Shown here: one piece after another, positions 26,914 to 34,103 of the stretch
Layout: each line of letters opens with the position of its first letter
Position numbering within the stretch: the stretch's first letter is position 1
Notes under the pieces: generated by a model
What the model saw: the letters and a program-made list of their open reading frames with translations, nothing else
Databases searched by the model: none
Told to the model about the DNA's origin: nothing
Translations under genes and position numbers: made by a program
NCBI RefSeq assembly: GCF_027568515.1
Contig: NZ_JANKZF010000041.1
Span: 1 to 34,103 of the forward strand
Reading direction: 5' to 3'
Length of the DNA: 34,103 bases
From: Arthrobacter sp. HY1533
GTDB taxonomy: Bacteria > Actinomycetota > Actinomycetes > Actinomycetales > Micrococcaceae

Positions 26914-27828
26914 TTATCCCTTTACCCCGCCTTGAACCAAGCCACTGACAATGTACCGCTGAAGGAACAGGAACAGTGCCATGACAGGCACTGCGGCCAA
27001 AACTGCGCCGGCGGAGAAGATGCCCCAGTTCTTGGAACGGGTGTCGGCCACGAAGGAGTACAGGCCCACGGCCAGCGTCTGCGAGTCGGGGTCGGTCAGC
27101 ACCACGGAGGCGATCACGAATTCGCTGGAGATGCCGATGAAGGACAGCAGCGCCACCACGGCCAGGATGGGGGTGACCAGGCGCAGGATGATGCCGAAGA
27201 AGATCTGCACGTGGGAGGCGCCGTCGATCTTGGCGGCCTCGTCCAGGGACTGCGGGACGGTGTTGAAGAAGCCGTACATGAGGTAGGTGTTCACGCCCAG
27301 CGCGCCGCCCAGGTAGACCATGATCAGGCCCAGCTGGCTGCCCAGGCCCAGGGCGGGGATGACGTCGGAGATGCCGCTGAGCAGCAGGAAAATCGCGACG
27401 ACGGCGAGCAGCTGCGGGAACATCTGCAGCAGCAACAGCGAGAGCAGGCCCACGCGGCGGCCCGTGAAGCGCATGCGGGAGAACGCGTAGGCGGCCATGG
27501 CGCCCAGGAACACGGTGGCGGCCGAGGTGACCACGCCAATGATGAGGGTGTTCATGAACCAGCGGCCAAAGGGGCGGGCCGGGTCGTTGAACAGCTTCAC
27601 GAAGTTCTCAATGTCCACCTGGGTGAACAGCCCCTTGGTGCCGGCCAGCGTGCCGTTGGAGTTCAGTGCTGCGGAGAGGACGTAGAGCAGCGGGAACACG
27701 GCAAACAACGTGACCACAACGCCCACCAGGTGGCGCCATCCCTTGTCCTTGAACCACACGCCAAAGGGGCGGCGCTTGGGCTGCGGGACCAGGGTCCGGG
27801 TTGTCTCGGGCTGCAGTGTGGTGCTCAT
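26914..27828 (-). CDS. Maltose-type ABC transporter permease (MalG-like)
   Basis: A 304-aa inner-membrane protein with six predicted helices after a polar N-terminus (GVVVTLFAVFPLLYVLSAAL is the first). The EAA loop that touches the ATPase is seen as VPQSLDEAAKIDGAS. It pairs with the MalF-like protein to form the channel for malto-oligosaccharides. ATG overlaps the MalF-like stop (ATGA), so both are coupled. Confidence 0.92.
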   Translation of the reverse strand: MSTTLQPETTRTLVPQPKRRPFGVWFKDKGWRHLVGVVVTLFAVFPLLYVLSAALNSNGTLAGTKGLFTQVDIENFVKLFNDPARPFGRWFMNTLIIGVVTSAATVFLGAMAAYAFSRMRFTGRRVGLLSLLLLQMFPQLLAVVAIFLLLSGISDVIPALGLGSQLGLIMVYLGGALGVNTYLMYGFFNTVPQSLDEAAKIDGASHVQIFFGIILRLVTPILAVVALLSFIGISSEFVIASVVLTDPDSQTLAVGLYSFVADTRSKNWGIFSAGAVLAAVPVMALFLFLQRYIVSGLVQGGVKG

Positions 27829-29462
27829 CGGTTCACTTCCTCAAGTGCCTTGGTCTGCTTGAAGCTCACGGCGGATACGGTGGCCACAATGATGAAGATG
27901 ACAATTGCCAGCGCACTGGCCAGGCCGTAGTCGCGGCCCGTGCCCTGGCCGAACGCCACCTTGTACACGAGCGTGATCAGGATGTCGGTGGAGCCAATGT
28001 CCCGGGTGGTGTCCTCGAAGCGGGGCCCGCCGCCGGTCAGCATGTAGATGACGTTGAAGTTGTTGAAGTTGAAGGCGAAGGAGGCAATGAGCAGGGGTGC
28101 AATCGAGACCAGCAGCAGCGGCAGCTTGATGGAGCGGAACACGCGCCAGGCGCCGGCGCCGTCCACGCGGGCGGCCTCGTCCAGCTCGGTGGGCAGCGAC
28201 TGCAGGGCGCCCGTGCACACCAGGAACATGTAGGGGAAGCCGAGCCACAGGTTGACCACCAGCACGCTGATCTTGGCCAGCACGGGATCTGTCAGCCAGC
28301 CGATTTCGGCGCCGCCCAACAGGGTCTGGTTGAGCCAGCCGAACTGCGGGTTCAGGATGCCTGACCACACCAGGCCGGAGAGGAAGGCGGGGAAGGCGTA
28401 GGGCAGGATCATGAGCACCCGGTACACCTTCTTGCCGCGCAGGTCGTCCCGGTTGAAGGTGATGGCCAGGAACAGGCCCAGGCTGAAGGTGAGGATCACT
28501 GAGGCGATGGCGAAGGTGAAGGTCCATGCCACGACGCTCAGCAGGGGTGCGCGCAGGTTGGGGTCGGTGAAGGCGCGGACAAAGTTGTCGAAGCCCACGT
28601 TGATCTTCCAGCCCGTGGCCAGCCGTTCACCGTTGGCGTTGGCAAAGGCGCCCTCACCGTTGTCGGTGTAGGTGGCTCCCGTGTCGACGTCGGTGAAGGT
28701 GTCGGTGCCGGCGTCGTAGACCATGCTGGGCTTGAACGCGTAGGCGGTGCTGCCGTCAGCCGTGCGCAGGCTGCCCTCGGCGGGGTCGTCGGAGACGGGG
28801 ACGGAGATGGCCAGGATGGCGTCCTGGTTGGCCACCACCTGGGCGAAGTTCAGGGTGTCGTAGCCGGGCACGGAATTGGCCTTGCCCGTGCTGTCCGTGC
28901 CGGCGTCGGTGACCGCGGCCAGGGCTTCGGTGGAGGAACCCAGTGAAACAGCGCCGTCCGGAGCGGTGAACAGCAGGAACAGCTCATCGTCCTGCTTGAG
29001 CACGGCCGTCTTGAACGTGGGCGAATCCGGCACTCGCTTCTGCGCCATGGTCTGGATGGCCGCAATGGCGTCCGCCTTGGTGCTGTTGTGCCCGTCGCCG
29101 TAATTGGTGAACGCAATGTAGCCCGAATACAGCACCACAAACACCTGAAAGATGATGAGGAAGAAGACGCCCGGGGCCAGGTACTTGGCAGGCAGGCCGC
29201 CCTTGCGCAGGTAGATCCAGTTGATGGCCAGGGTCACCAGGGCGGCCACGGCCAGGATGGCCCATGACTCGCTCAGGAAAAGCATCATCATGACGTAGAC
29301 GGCAAAGGCGTCCACGAGGCCCAGCAGCACCACCTTCACGAGGGTGCCCTTGATTGAATCGGGACCATGGTCCCTGGCCCGTGCCAGCCGGCCCGGCGGG
29401 CGTCCGGAGGCAGGCGGTGCCACGTGTCCGGCGTCGTTGGTGGATTGGAAAACTTGCGTCAC
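27825..29462 (-). CDS. Maltose-type ABC transporter permease (MalF-like)
   Basis: A 545-aa permease. The N-terminal third holds three likely helices (around residues 42-62, 66-86 and 95-118), then an extracytoplasmic stretch of about 170 residues (from FTNYGDGHNSTKAD to the region before VGFDNFVRAF), then the permease core with the EAA loop LPTELDEAARVDGAG. The large extracellular part resembles in place the P2 loop of enteric MalF, which contacts the binding protein. The start is GTG 29462 with AGAGGA upstream. It is the second gene of the operon, after the binding protein, with a hairpin between. Confidence 0.92.
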   Translation of the reverse strand: MTQVFQSTNDAGHVAPPASGRPPGRLARARDHGPDSIKGTLVKVVLLGLVDAFAVYVMMMLFLSESWAILAVAALVTLAINWIYLRKGGLPAKYLAPGVFFLIIFQVFVVLYSGYIAFTNYGDGHNSTKADAIAAIQTMAQKRVPDSPTFKTAVLKQDDELFLLFTAPDGAVSLGSSTEALAAVTDAGTDSTGKANSVPGYDTLNFAQVVANQDAILAISVPVSDDPAEGSLRTADGSTAYAFKPSMVYDAGTDTFTDVDTGATYTDNGEGAFANANGERLATGWKINVGFDNFVRAFTDPNLRAPLLSVVAWTFTFAIASVILTFSLGLFLAITFNRDDLRGKKVYRVLMILPYAFPAFLSGLVWSGILNPQFGWLNQTLLGGAEIGWLTDPVLAKISVLVVNLWLGFPYMFLVCTGALQSLPTELDEAARVDGAGAWRVFRSIKLPLLLVSIAPLLIASFAFNFNNFNVIYMLTGGGPRFEDTTRDIGSTDILITLVYKVAFGQGTGRDYGLASALAIVIFIIVATVSAVSFKQTKALEEVNR

Positions 29463-29499
29463 TTGGGGTCCTCTTGCACTGTTCTTGGCTGATCATCAA

Positions 29500-29536
29500 G
29501 GGGCGTGGTGCCGCCGCGCGCGGCCGCACCACACCC
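29500..29536 (-). terminator. Hairpin between binding-protein and MalF-like genes
   Basis: GGGGCGTGGTGCCGCCG and CGGCCGCACCACACCCC pair at 15 of 17 positions around a short CG-rich loop. It lies in the 93-base space between two genes of one operon. Intercistronic hairpins of this kind often protect the upstream binding-protein mRNA and lower expression of the permease genes; that role is inferred. Confidence 0.6.
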
Positions 29537-29555
29537 CCATGCGTGGCTGTGAAGC

Positions 29556-30854
29556 CTAGGCGCCGATCTTGGACTTGATGGTTGCAGCCATCTTGGGCCA
29601 GTCGGTGGCGGGATCGCCCTTGCCCTTGATGAGGTCCAGTTCAGTGGCGCCCCAGTCGTTCCAGACGGCATCCATTTCCGGGATGGCCGGCATGGGCACG
29701 CCGTTGTCGCCAATCTTGCCGAATGCGGCGACGATCGGGTCCGAGGACGCCTTCTCAAAGGAGGCCTTCAGTGCCGGCGGGCGGCCGCCCGTGGCAAACA
29801 TGGAGTCCTGAGCGGCCTCCGTGGTCAGGTAGTTGGTGACAAATTCCGTGGTGGCCAGGGCGTTGGCGCTCTTGGCGCTGATGAAGAAGCCATTGACGCC
29901 CACGAACGGCTGTGCCGGCTTGTCGCCGGCGGTGGGCAGCGGGTCGATGGCCAGCTTGATGCCGGCCTTCTGCAGGTCCGGCACGTTCCACGGGCCGGTC
30001 AGGAAGTACGGGCTCTTGCCGTTCTTGAACTCTTCCTTGGCAATGTCGCCGGTGATGTTGGAGTTCAGGACCTTGGAACCGGTGTCGCCCCACTCCACGA
30101 GCTTCTTGGCGAAGGCAATGCCCTCGGGTCCGCCCAGGACCAGGTTCTTGGGGTCGTAGCCACCCTCCGGGGTCAGGCCAAAGACTGCCGATCCCATGGA
30201 GGTCTGCAGCGGGTACAGGTGGTAGGGGTCGCCCTGCTTGGGGTCCAGGCCCACCAGGAAGGCGTACTTGGCCTTGCCGGCGTCCACAACGCCCTGGCCT
30301 GCGGCGACCGCCTCGTCGAAGGTGGTGACGGCTGCGGGAAGCAGGGCCGTGTTGCGCAGCAGAGCGATGTTCTCCACGGAGTACGGGACGCCGTAGTTGG
30401 AGCCGTTGAAGGTCATGGCCTTGATGGCTGTGGCCGAGAAGGTTGAGGCTTTGTCGCCCAGCTCCACAGGTGCGATGACGCCGTTCTGCACAAACTTGCC
30501 TACCCAGTCGTGCGGGCCGACGATGAGGTCCGGGCCCTTGCCGGTGGGGACCTGGGTGATGAAGTCGTCGCGCACCGCGGCGAAGTCCTTGATGACGAGC
30601 TTCACTTCAATGCCTGTGTCCGCCTTGAACTTGGCGGCAATGTCCTTCAGTGCCGGGGAGCGCTCGGCGTCCACCCACATGGTGATGGTGCTGGCGCCGC
30701 CTGCGGCCAGGTCCTGGGCAGTGGCAGGTGCGCTGCTGGAGGTCTTGTCCCCGCCGCCGCAGGCGCTGAGCGCAACTGCGGTTACGGCGGAGAATGCGCC
30801 AATCGTGAAGACCCGGCGGCTGACCGGCATGGCACTGCTGTTTGGCAACTTCAT
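29556..30854 (-). CDS. Extracellular sugar-binding lipoprotein (MalE-like)
   Basis: A 432-aa solute-binding protein. The signal peptide has SRRVF after Val11 (twin Arg), a hydrophobic stretch and the lipobox LSAC with Cys32 as lipid-anchored residue, followed by a GGGDKTSSS linker. The mature part is of the maltose-binding cluster (STITMWVDAERSPALKDIA, then ADTGIEVKLV; VGPHDWVGKFVQNGVIAP). It captures maltose or malto-oligosaccharides on the cell surface for the permeases downstream. ATG 30854 follows AAAGGGA. First gene of the operon; a LacI-type operator lies about 100 bases upstream. Confidence 0.93.
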   Translation of the reverse strand: MKLPNSSAMPVSRRVFTIGAFSAVTAVALSACGGGDKTSSSAPATAQDLAAGGASTITMWVDAERSPALKDIAAKFKADTGIEVKLVIKDFAAVRDDFITQVPTGKGPDLIVGPHDWVGKFVQNGVIAPVELGDKASTFSATAIKAMTFNGSNYGVPYSVENIALLRNTALLPAAVTTFDEAVAAGQGVVDAGKAKYAFLVGLDPKQGDPYHLYPLQTSMGSAVFGLTPEGGYDPKNLVLGGPEGIAFAKKLVEWGDTGSKVLNSNITGDIAKEEFKNGKSPYFLTGPWNVPDLQKAGIKLAIDPLPTAGDKPAQPFVGVNGFFISAKSANALATTEFVTNYLTTEAAQDSMFATGGRPPALKASFEKASSDPIVAAFGKIGDNGVPMPAIPEMDAVWNDWGATELDLIKGKGDPATDWPKMAATIKSKIGA

Positions 30855-30951
30855 TGTGTCCCTTTCATGGGCCCGTCGCCGGCCATGTGGGCCGGGCGGG
30901 CAAAACTGTCAGTGGCCTGCCTCACAAAGCGCAAGCATTGACCAAGCTACA

Positions 30952-30965
30952 TGAAAGCGGTTCCA
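30952..30965. promoter_or_regulatory. LacI-family operator upstream of the maltose transport operon
   Basis: TGAAAGCGGTTCCA fits the LacI-family operator pattern TGNAANCGNTTNCA with the central CG. It lies about 100 bases before the binding-protein start, within the divergent promoter region. The LacI-type protein encoded at 32871 is the natural candidate to bind it. Confidence 0.65.
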
Positions 30966-31117
30966 ATTTGAAGAGGGAACGGAAGAAAATAGACACAAAC
31001 CACCTCACTGGCTGTCAGTTTCAGCGGAAATGTCGCACGCTACCAGTCGTCAAGAAGCCCGCAATTTAGGGCTATTCCGGGCCTTTGTGGCCACGTCGGA
31101 TGAGATTCACTCAATTT

Positions 31118-31131
31118 TGAGAACGTTTACA
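31118..31131. promoter_or_regulatory. LacI-family operator upstream of the alpha-glucosidase
   Basis: TGAGAACGTTTACA has the outer TG/CA and the inner AACGTT palindrome of LacI-family operators. It is 31 bases before the start of the alpha-glucosidase, a place where a repressor would block transcription. It is 166 bases (centre to centre) from the second site, close enough for looping. Confidence 0.65.
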
Positions 31132-31161
31132 GAATCGCGCCGATTCACTACTCTTGTAAGC

Positions 31162-32859
31162 ATGACTTCCACGTACGCAGCTCCCGCATTCGCCGCATCG
31201 GCAACCCCGGACACCCACTGGTCACGGGACTCGGTGATCTACCAGGTGTATCCCCGGTCCTTCCGGGACAGCAACGGCGACGGCATCGGCGACCTTGCCG
31301 GCATCACGGCCGAACTGGGCCAGCTGGCGGACCTGGGCGTGGACGCCGTGTGGCTGTCGCCGTTCTACCGGTCCCCGCAGCGCGACGCCGGCTACGACGT
31401 CTCCGACTACTGCGACGTGGACCCGATTTTCGGCTCCATGGCGGACTTCGACGAGCTCATGCACAGTGCCCGCGGTCTGGGGCTGCGCGTCATCATCGAC
31501 CTGGTGCCCAACCACTGCTCCAGCGACCACGCGCTGTTCCAGGCGGCCCTGGCTGCGGCCCCGGGGAGCGCCGCCCGGGACATGTTCATCTTCCGCGACG
31601 GTCGCGGCTCCGAAGATGACCTGCCGCCCAACAACTGGCAGTCGCACTTTGGCGGGCCGGCCTGGACCCGCACAGTGAACCCTGACGGCAGCGGCGGCCA
31701 GTGGTACCTGCACCTCTTTGACTCAACCCAGCCGGACTTCAACTGGGACAACCCCGCCGTGCACGTCGAATTTGAGCGGATCCTGCGGTTCTGGCTGGAC
31801 CGCGGCGTGGACGGCTTCAGGGTGGATGTTGCCCACGCGCTGGTCAAGGCACCCGGCCTGCCCGATTGGGGCGGCACCGCATGGGGCGGCAGCATTGAGG
31901 GCTTCCCCGGCGAGGAGGCGCCCATGTTCGGCCAGCCCGCCCTGCACAACGTCTACCGCATGTGGCGTGAGGTGCTCGCCGAGTATGGCCCGGACAAGAT
32001 CCTGTGCGCCGAGGCCAATGTTGATCCGCTGGAACGCATGGCCAATTGGGTCCGCCCGGACCAGATGCACCAGGCCTTCAATTTTCCGTACCTGACCTCT
32101 CCGTTCTCCGCCCCGGCACTGCGTTCGGTTGTCGATTCCTCGCTGCGGGCCTTTGGTGCCGTTGGCGCCACCAGCACCTGGGTGCTCTCCAACCACGACG
32201 TCGTCCGGCACGCCACCCGCTTCGGCTACGACGGCCCGGGCCCGCGGGAGGGCGACGGCATTGGCTCTGCCGACCCCCAGCCCAACCTGGAACTGGGACG
32301 CAGGCGCGCCGCCGCGGCGTCGTTGTTCACGCTGGGCCTGCCGGGCGCCGTGTACCTGTACCAGGGTGAGGAGCTGGGCCTGCCGGACCACACAACGCTG
32401 CCCGACGCCTCGCGGCAGGACCCCACATTTGCACGCACGTCCGGGGAACGCATTGGCCGCGACGGCTGCCGGATCCCCCTCCCCTGGCGGGCCGGCTCAG
32501 CCTCGGCCGGCTTCAGCGGCGGAGAAACAGCGGCAGACCCATGGCTCCCGCTGCCGGCAGCCTGGGACGACTATGCGCGGGACGTGCAGGCCGCCAGCCC
32601 CACCTCACACCTGGCCCTGTACCGCAAGGCACTCCAGGCGCGTCGCATTCACGGCCTGGGTACAGGAACACTGCAATGGGTGGAAGAATACTGCACGGAG
32701 CAATCACTGGGTTTCCGCAATGGAACCACACTGGCCCTGCTCAACACAGGCACCACCCCGCTTGAGCTCCCCCGCGGAACAGTCCTCTTGCGCTCCCAGC
32801 AGCAGCTCGGGGCTGGCGAGGCCCTGCAACCGGGTGAGGCCGCCTGGCTCAGCATCTAA
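31162..32859 (+). CDS. GH13 alpha-glucosidase (oligo-glucosidase type)
   Basis: A 565-aa enzyme without signal peptide. SVIYQVYPRSFRDSNGDGIG at 24-43 is the start of a GH13 barrel with the calcium-loop-like DxNxDGxGD; region I DLVPNH at 113-118, region II GFRVDVAHA (nucleophile Asp222), region III ILCAEAN (acid Glu284), region IV LSNHD (His345, Asp346). It should release glucose from short malto-oligosaccharides brought in by the transporter. The frame is open to 31030, but ATG 31162 starts just before the family N-terminus and after the operator. The lacI-type gene follows at 11 bases, so they form one operon. Confidence 0.93.
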   Translation: MTSTYAAPAFAASATPDTHWSRDSVIYQVYPRSFRDSNGDGIGDLAGITAELGQLADLGVDAVWLSPFYRSPQRDAGYDVSDYCDVDPIFGSMADFDELMHSARGLGLRVIIDLVPNHCSSDHALFQAALAAAPGSAARDMFIFRDGRGSEDDLPPNNWQSHFGGPAWTRTVNPDGSGGQWYLHLFDSTQPDFNWDNPAVHVEFERILRFWLDRGVDGFRVDVAHALVKAPGLPDWGGTAWGGSIEGFPGEEAPMFGQPALHNVYRMWREVLAEYGPDKILCAEANVDPLERMANWVRPDQMHQAFNFPYLTSPFSAPALRSVVDSSLRAFGAVGATSTWVLSNHDVVRHATRFGYDGPGPREGDGIGSADPQPNLELGRRRAAAASLFTLGLPGAVYLYQGEELGLPDHTTLPDASRQDPTFARTSGERIGRDGCRIPLPWRAGSASAGFSGGETAADPWLPLPAAWDDYARDVQAASPTSHLALYRKALQARRIHGLGTGTLQWVEEYCTEQSLGFRNGTTLALLNTGTTPLELPRGTVLLRSQQQLGAGEALQPGEAAWLSI

Positions 32860-32870
32860 ACAAGGACACG

Positions 32871-33914
32871 ATGGAGAAAAAAGTGGCAGGCATCAAGGAC
32901 GTGGCCGAACTCTCCGGACTTTCGATTGCCACCGTCTCACGGGCCCTCGGCGGCAAGGGCAGCGTGTCTGCCAAGAGCCGCAAGAGGGCCCAGGACGCCG
33001 CGGCCGAGCTGGGCTTTGTGCTCTCCTATGCAGCCTCCAGCCTGGCGTCCGGCCGCAACCACAACATCGGCGTGGTGGTGCCGGCCGTCAACCGCTGGTT
33101 CTTCTCCTCCCTGCTGGACGGCATCTCCTCCGAGCTCCTGGAGGCCGGCTACGACCTCACGCTGTACACCACCAGCCAGAACGCGAGCCACAGGGCCACC
33201 ATCCTGAGCGACTTTTTGCTGCGCAAGAGGCTCGACGCCGTCATCGCCGTCTCGCTGGAGCTCACCGAGGCGGAGGTGCTGCAGCTGCTGGCCATCCACC
33301 GACCGGTCCTGGGCGTTGGCGGACTCCTGCCCGGGGCCGACAGCATCCGCGTCGACGACTTCCAGCTGGCCAAGGACGCAACGGAGCACCTGATCGGGCT
33401 GGGGCATACACGCATTGCGCACATTGGCGGCGCCAACGAGTACGACGCCGACTTCAAGCTCCCGCGCACCCGCCGCAACGGCTATGAGGTGGCCATGAAG
33501 GGCGCCAAGCTGCCCTACGCGCCCGAATGGCTGCAGACCTCGGACTTCACCGTCAACGGCGCCTACGCCACGGCACGGGCGATGCTGGGCGCCGGCCGCA
33601 ACCGCCCCACGGCAATCTTCGCAGCATCCGACGAGATGGCATTTGGTGCCATCCTGGCAGCCCGTGACTTCGGCCTGCGTGTTCCCGAGGACTTGTCCGT
33701 GATCGGGATCGACGGCCACGAGCAGGGCGCCGTGTACGGCCTGACCACCTTTGACCAGGATGCCCGCGGCCAGGGCTCCTATGCGGCGCGGAGGATCCTG
33801 GACCGGCTGGCGCAGGATCTGCCGGCCGCAGAGATCCCCCACGAGCCTGTTGCCGAGGTGTTTCCGACCCGTCTGGTGGTGCGTTCCAGCACGGCGGTGC
33901 CGCCGGCTGAGTAG
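32871..33914 (+). CDS. LacI-family transcriptional regulator
   Basis: A 347-aa repressor. IKDVAELSGLSIATVSRAL (residues 8-26) is the LacI helix-turn-helix, with the hinge ASSLASGRNHNIGVVVP before a periplasmic-binding-like sensor domain (LGHTRIAHIGG, AIFAASDEMAFGAI, LSVIGIDGHE). It probably binds maltose or a related sugar and controls the two operators between 30952 and 31131, thereby the transport operon and its own operon. ATG 32871 follows CAAGGACA. The gene faces an rRNA operon on the other strand. Confidence 0.93.
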   Translation: MEKKVAGIKDVAELSGLSIATVSRALGGKGSVSAKSRKRAQDAAAELGFVLSYAASSLASGRNHNIGVVVPAVNRWFFSSLLDGISSELLEAGYDLTLYTTSQNASHRATILSDFLLRKRLDAVIAVSLELTEAEVLQLLAIHRPVLGVGGLLPGADSIRVDDFQLAKDATEHLIGLGHTRIAHIGGANEYDADFKLPRTRRNGYEVAMKGAKLPYAPEWLQTSDFTVNGAYATARAMLGAGRNRPTAIFAASDEMAFGAILAARDFGLRVPEDLSVIGIDGHEQGAVYGLTTFDQDARGQGSYAARRILDRLAQDLPAAEIPHEPVAEVFPTRLVVRSSTAVPPAE

Positions 33915-33937
33915 TTGTTGGCGTTAAACGAAGAATG

Positions 33938-33957
33938 GCCACCTGGTGGGGTGGCCG
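33938..33957. terminator. Hairpin between lacI-type gene and rRNA operon
   Basis: GGCCACC and GGTGGCC form a 7-bp stem with a 6-base loop. On the minus strand it is followed by ATTCTTCGTTTAAC, so it can serve as a second terminator of the rRNA operon. Confidence 0.6.
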
Positions 33958-33986
33958 TGTTGTGGCTTGTGGGGTTAATGCAGGGA

Positions 33987-34025
33987 GGCCCCGCACCGTG
34001 TGGTGTGGGGCCTCGACCTGTTTTT
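33987..34025. terminator. Terminator hairpin with T-run
   Basis: AGGCCCCGCACC and GGTGTGGGGCCT form a 12-bp stem (one G-U) with loop GTGT. On the plus strand CGACCTGTTTTT follows, a good terminator for the lacI-type operon. It is also the first hairpin met after the 5S rRNA from the other side. Confidence 0.75.
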
Positions 34026-34032
34026 GGTGTTG

Positions 34033-34103
34033 TCCGGCGGTGTCCTACTCTCCCACATCCTCTCGAATGCAGTACCATCGGCGCTGTGGGTCTTAGCTTC
34101 CGG
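34033..34103 (-). rRNA. rrf: 5S rRNA, 3' part (cut by window edge)
   Basis: The minus strand carries the conserved 3' part of actinobacterial 5S rRNA: the complement of GTCCTACTCTCCCACA is GTGGGAGAGTAGGAC, followed by ACCGCCGG at the 3' end, and GCCGATGGTACTGCA is the loop E/helix IV part. The 5' third lies outside the window. It indicates an rRNA operon coming from the right. Confidence 0.9.

Noticed and set aside
26932-27930. Plus-strand Gln/His/Glu-rich frame opposite the permeases
   Set aside because: Composition is that of reversed membrane-protein codons; no start signal.

Overview
The window looks like chromosome of a high-GC actinobacterium of the Arthrobacter type (Micrococcaceae). 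This is inferred from strong G/C third-position bias, GTG starts, an otsA-otsB pair, an MsiK-like ABC ATPase followed by a DUF4032 gene, and a maltose-type gene cluster. No species can be named from the sequence alone. There are two unlike halves.

Left half (about 1-15,900): an accessory island of visibly lower GC. It begins with the 3' end of an IS481-type transposase and ends at an intact tRNA-Thr(TGT). A perfect 24-bp direct repeat (561-584 and 15842-15865) brackets about 15.3 kb; the right copy lies inside the tRNA. Next to the tRNA are an excisionase-like gene and a tyrosine integrase broken by a 1-base deletion and an amber codon, so the island is probably immobile. Its cargo is of the defence and toxin-antitoxin kind: a PIN-domain protein, a Panacea (DUF4065) antitoxin with an unrecognised partner, a dead IS3-type element plus a lone end of a relative, a second excisionase-like gene, a 1736-aa STAND NTPase with a Cap4/DUF4297-like nuclease N-terminus translationally coupled to a 386-aa protein of unknown function, and a zinc-ribbon DUF4145 protein. 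The 1736-aa/386-aa pair is the best candidate for an undescribed system and resembles Avs-type antiphage sensors.

Right half (about 15,900-34,103): housekeeping and metabolic genes of high GC. A membrane-anchored DsbA-like protein diverges from an otsA-otsB-amidohydrolase operon with two ATGA overlaps (trehalose synthesis plus a deaminase-like enzyme). Then come an MsiK/UgpC-type sugar ABC ATPase, a DUF4032 protein, and a convergent FAD-linked oxidase. A malto-oligosaccharide operon on the minus strand (binding protein, two permeases, GH13 neopullulanase-like enzyme) diverges from a GH13 alpha-glucosidase and LacI-type regulator. Two sites fitting the LacI-family pattern TGNNANCGNTNNCA lie in the divergent promoter region. 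The permease operon has no ATPase of its own, so the ATPase at 20,734 is a plausible energiser. The window ends in a 5S rRNA on the minus strand, the tail of an rRNA operon.

Repeats mark several intergenic spaces: a REP-like family around GGTCGAGCTTGTCGAGACC (including three tandem 33-bp units), and a 14-bp repeat with three direct and two inverted copies between convergent genes.
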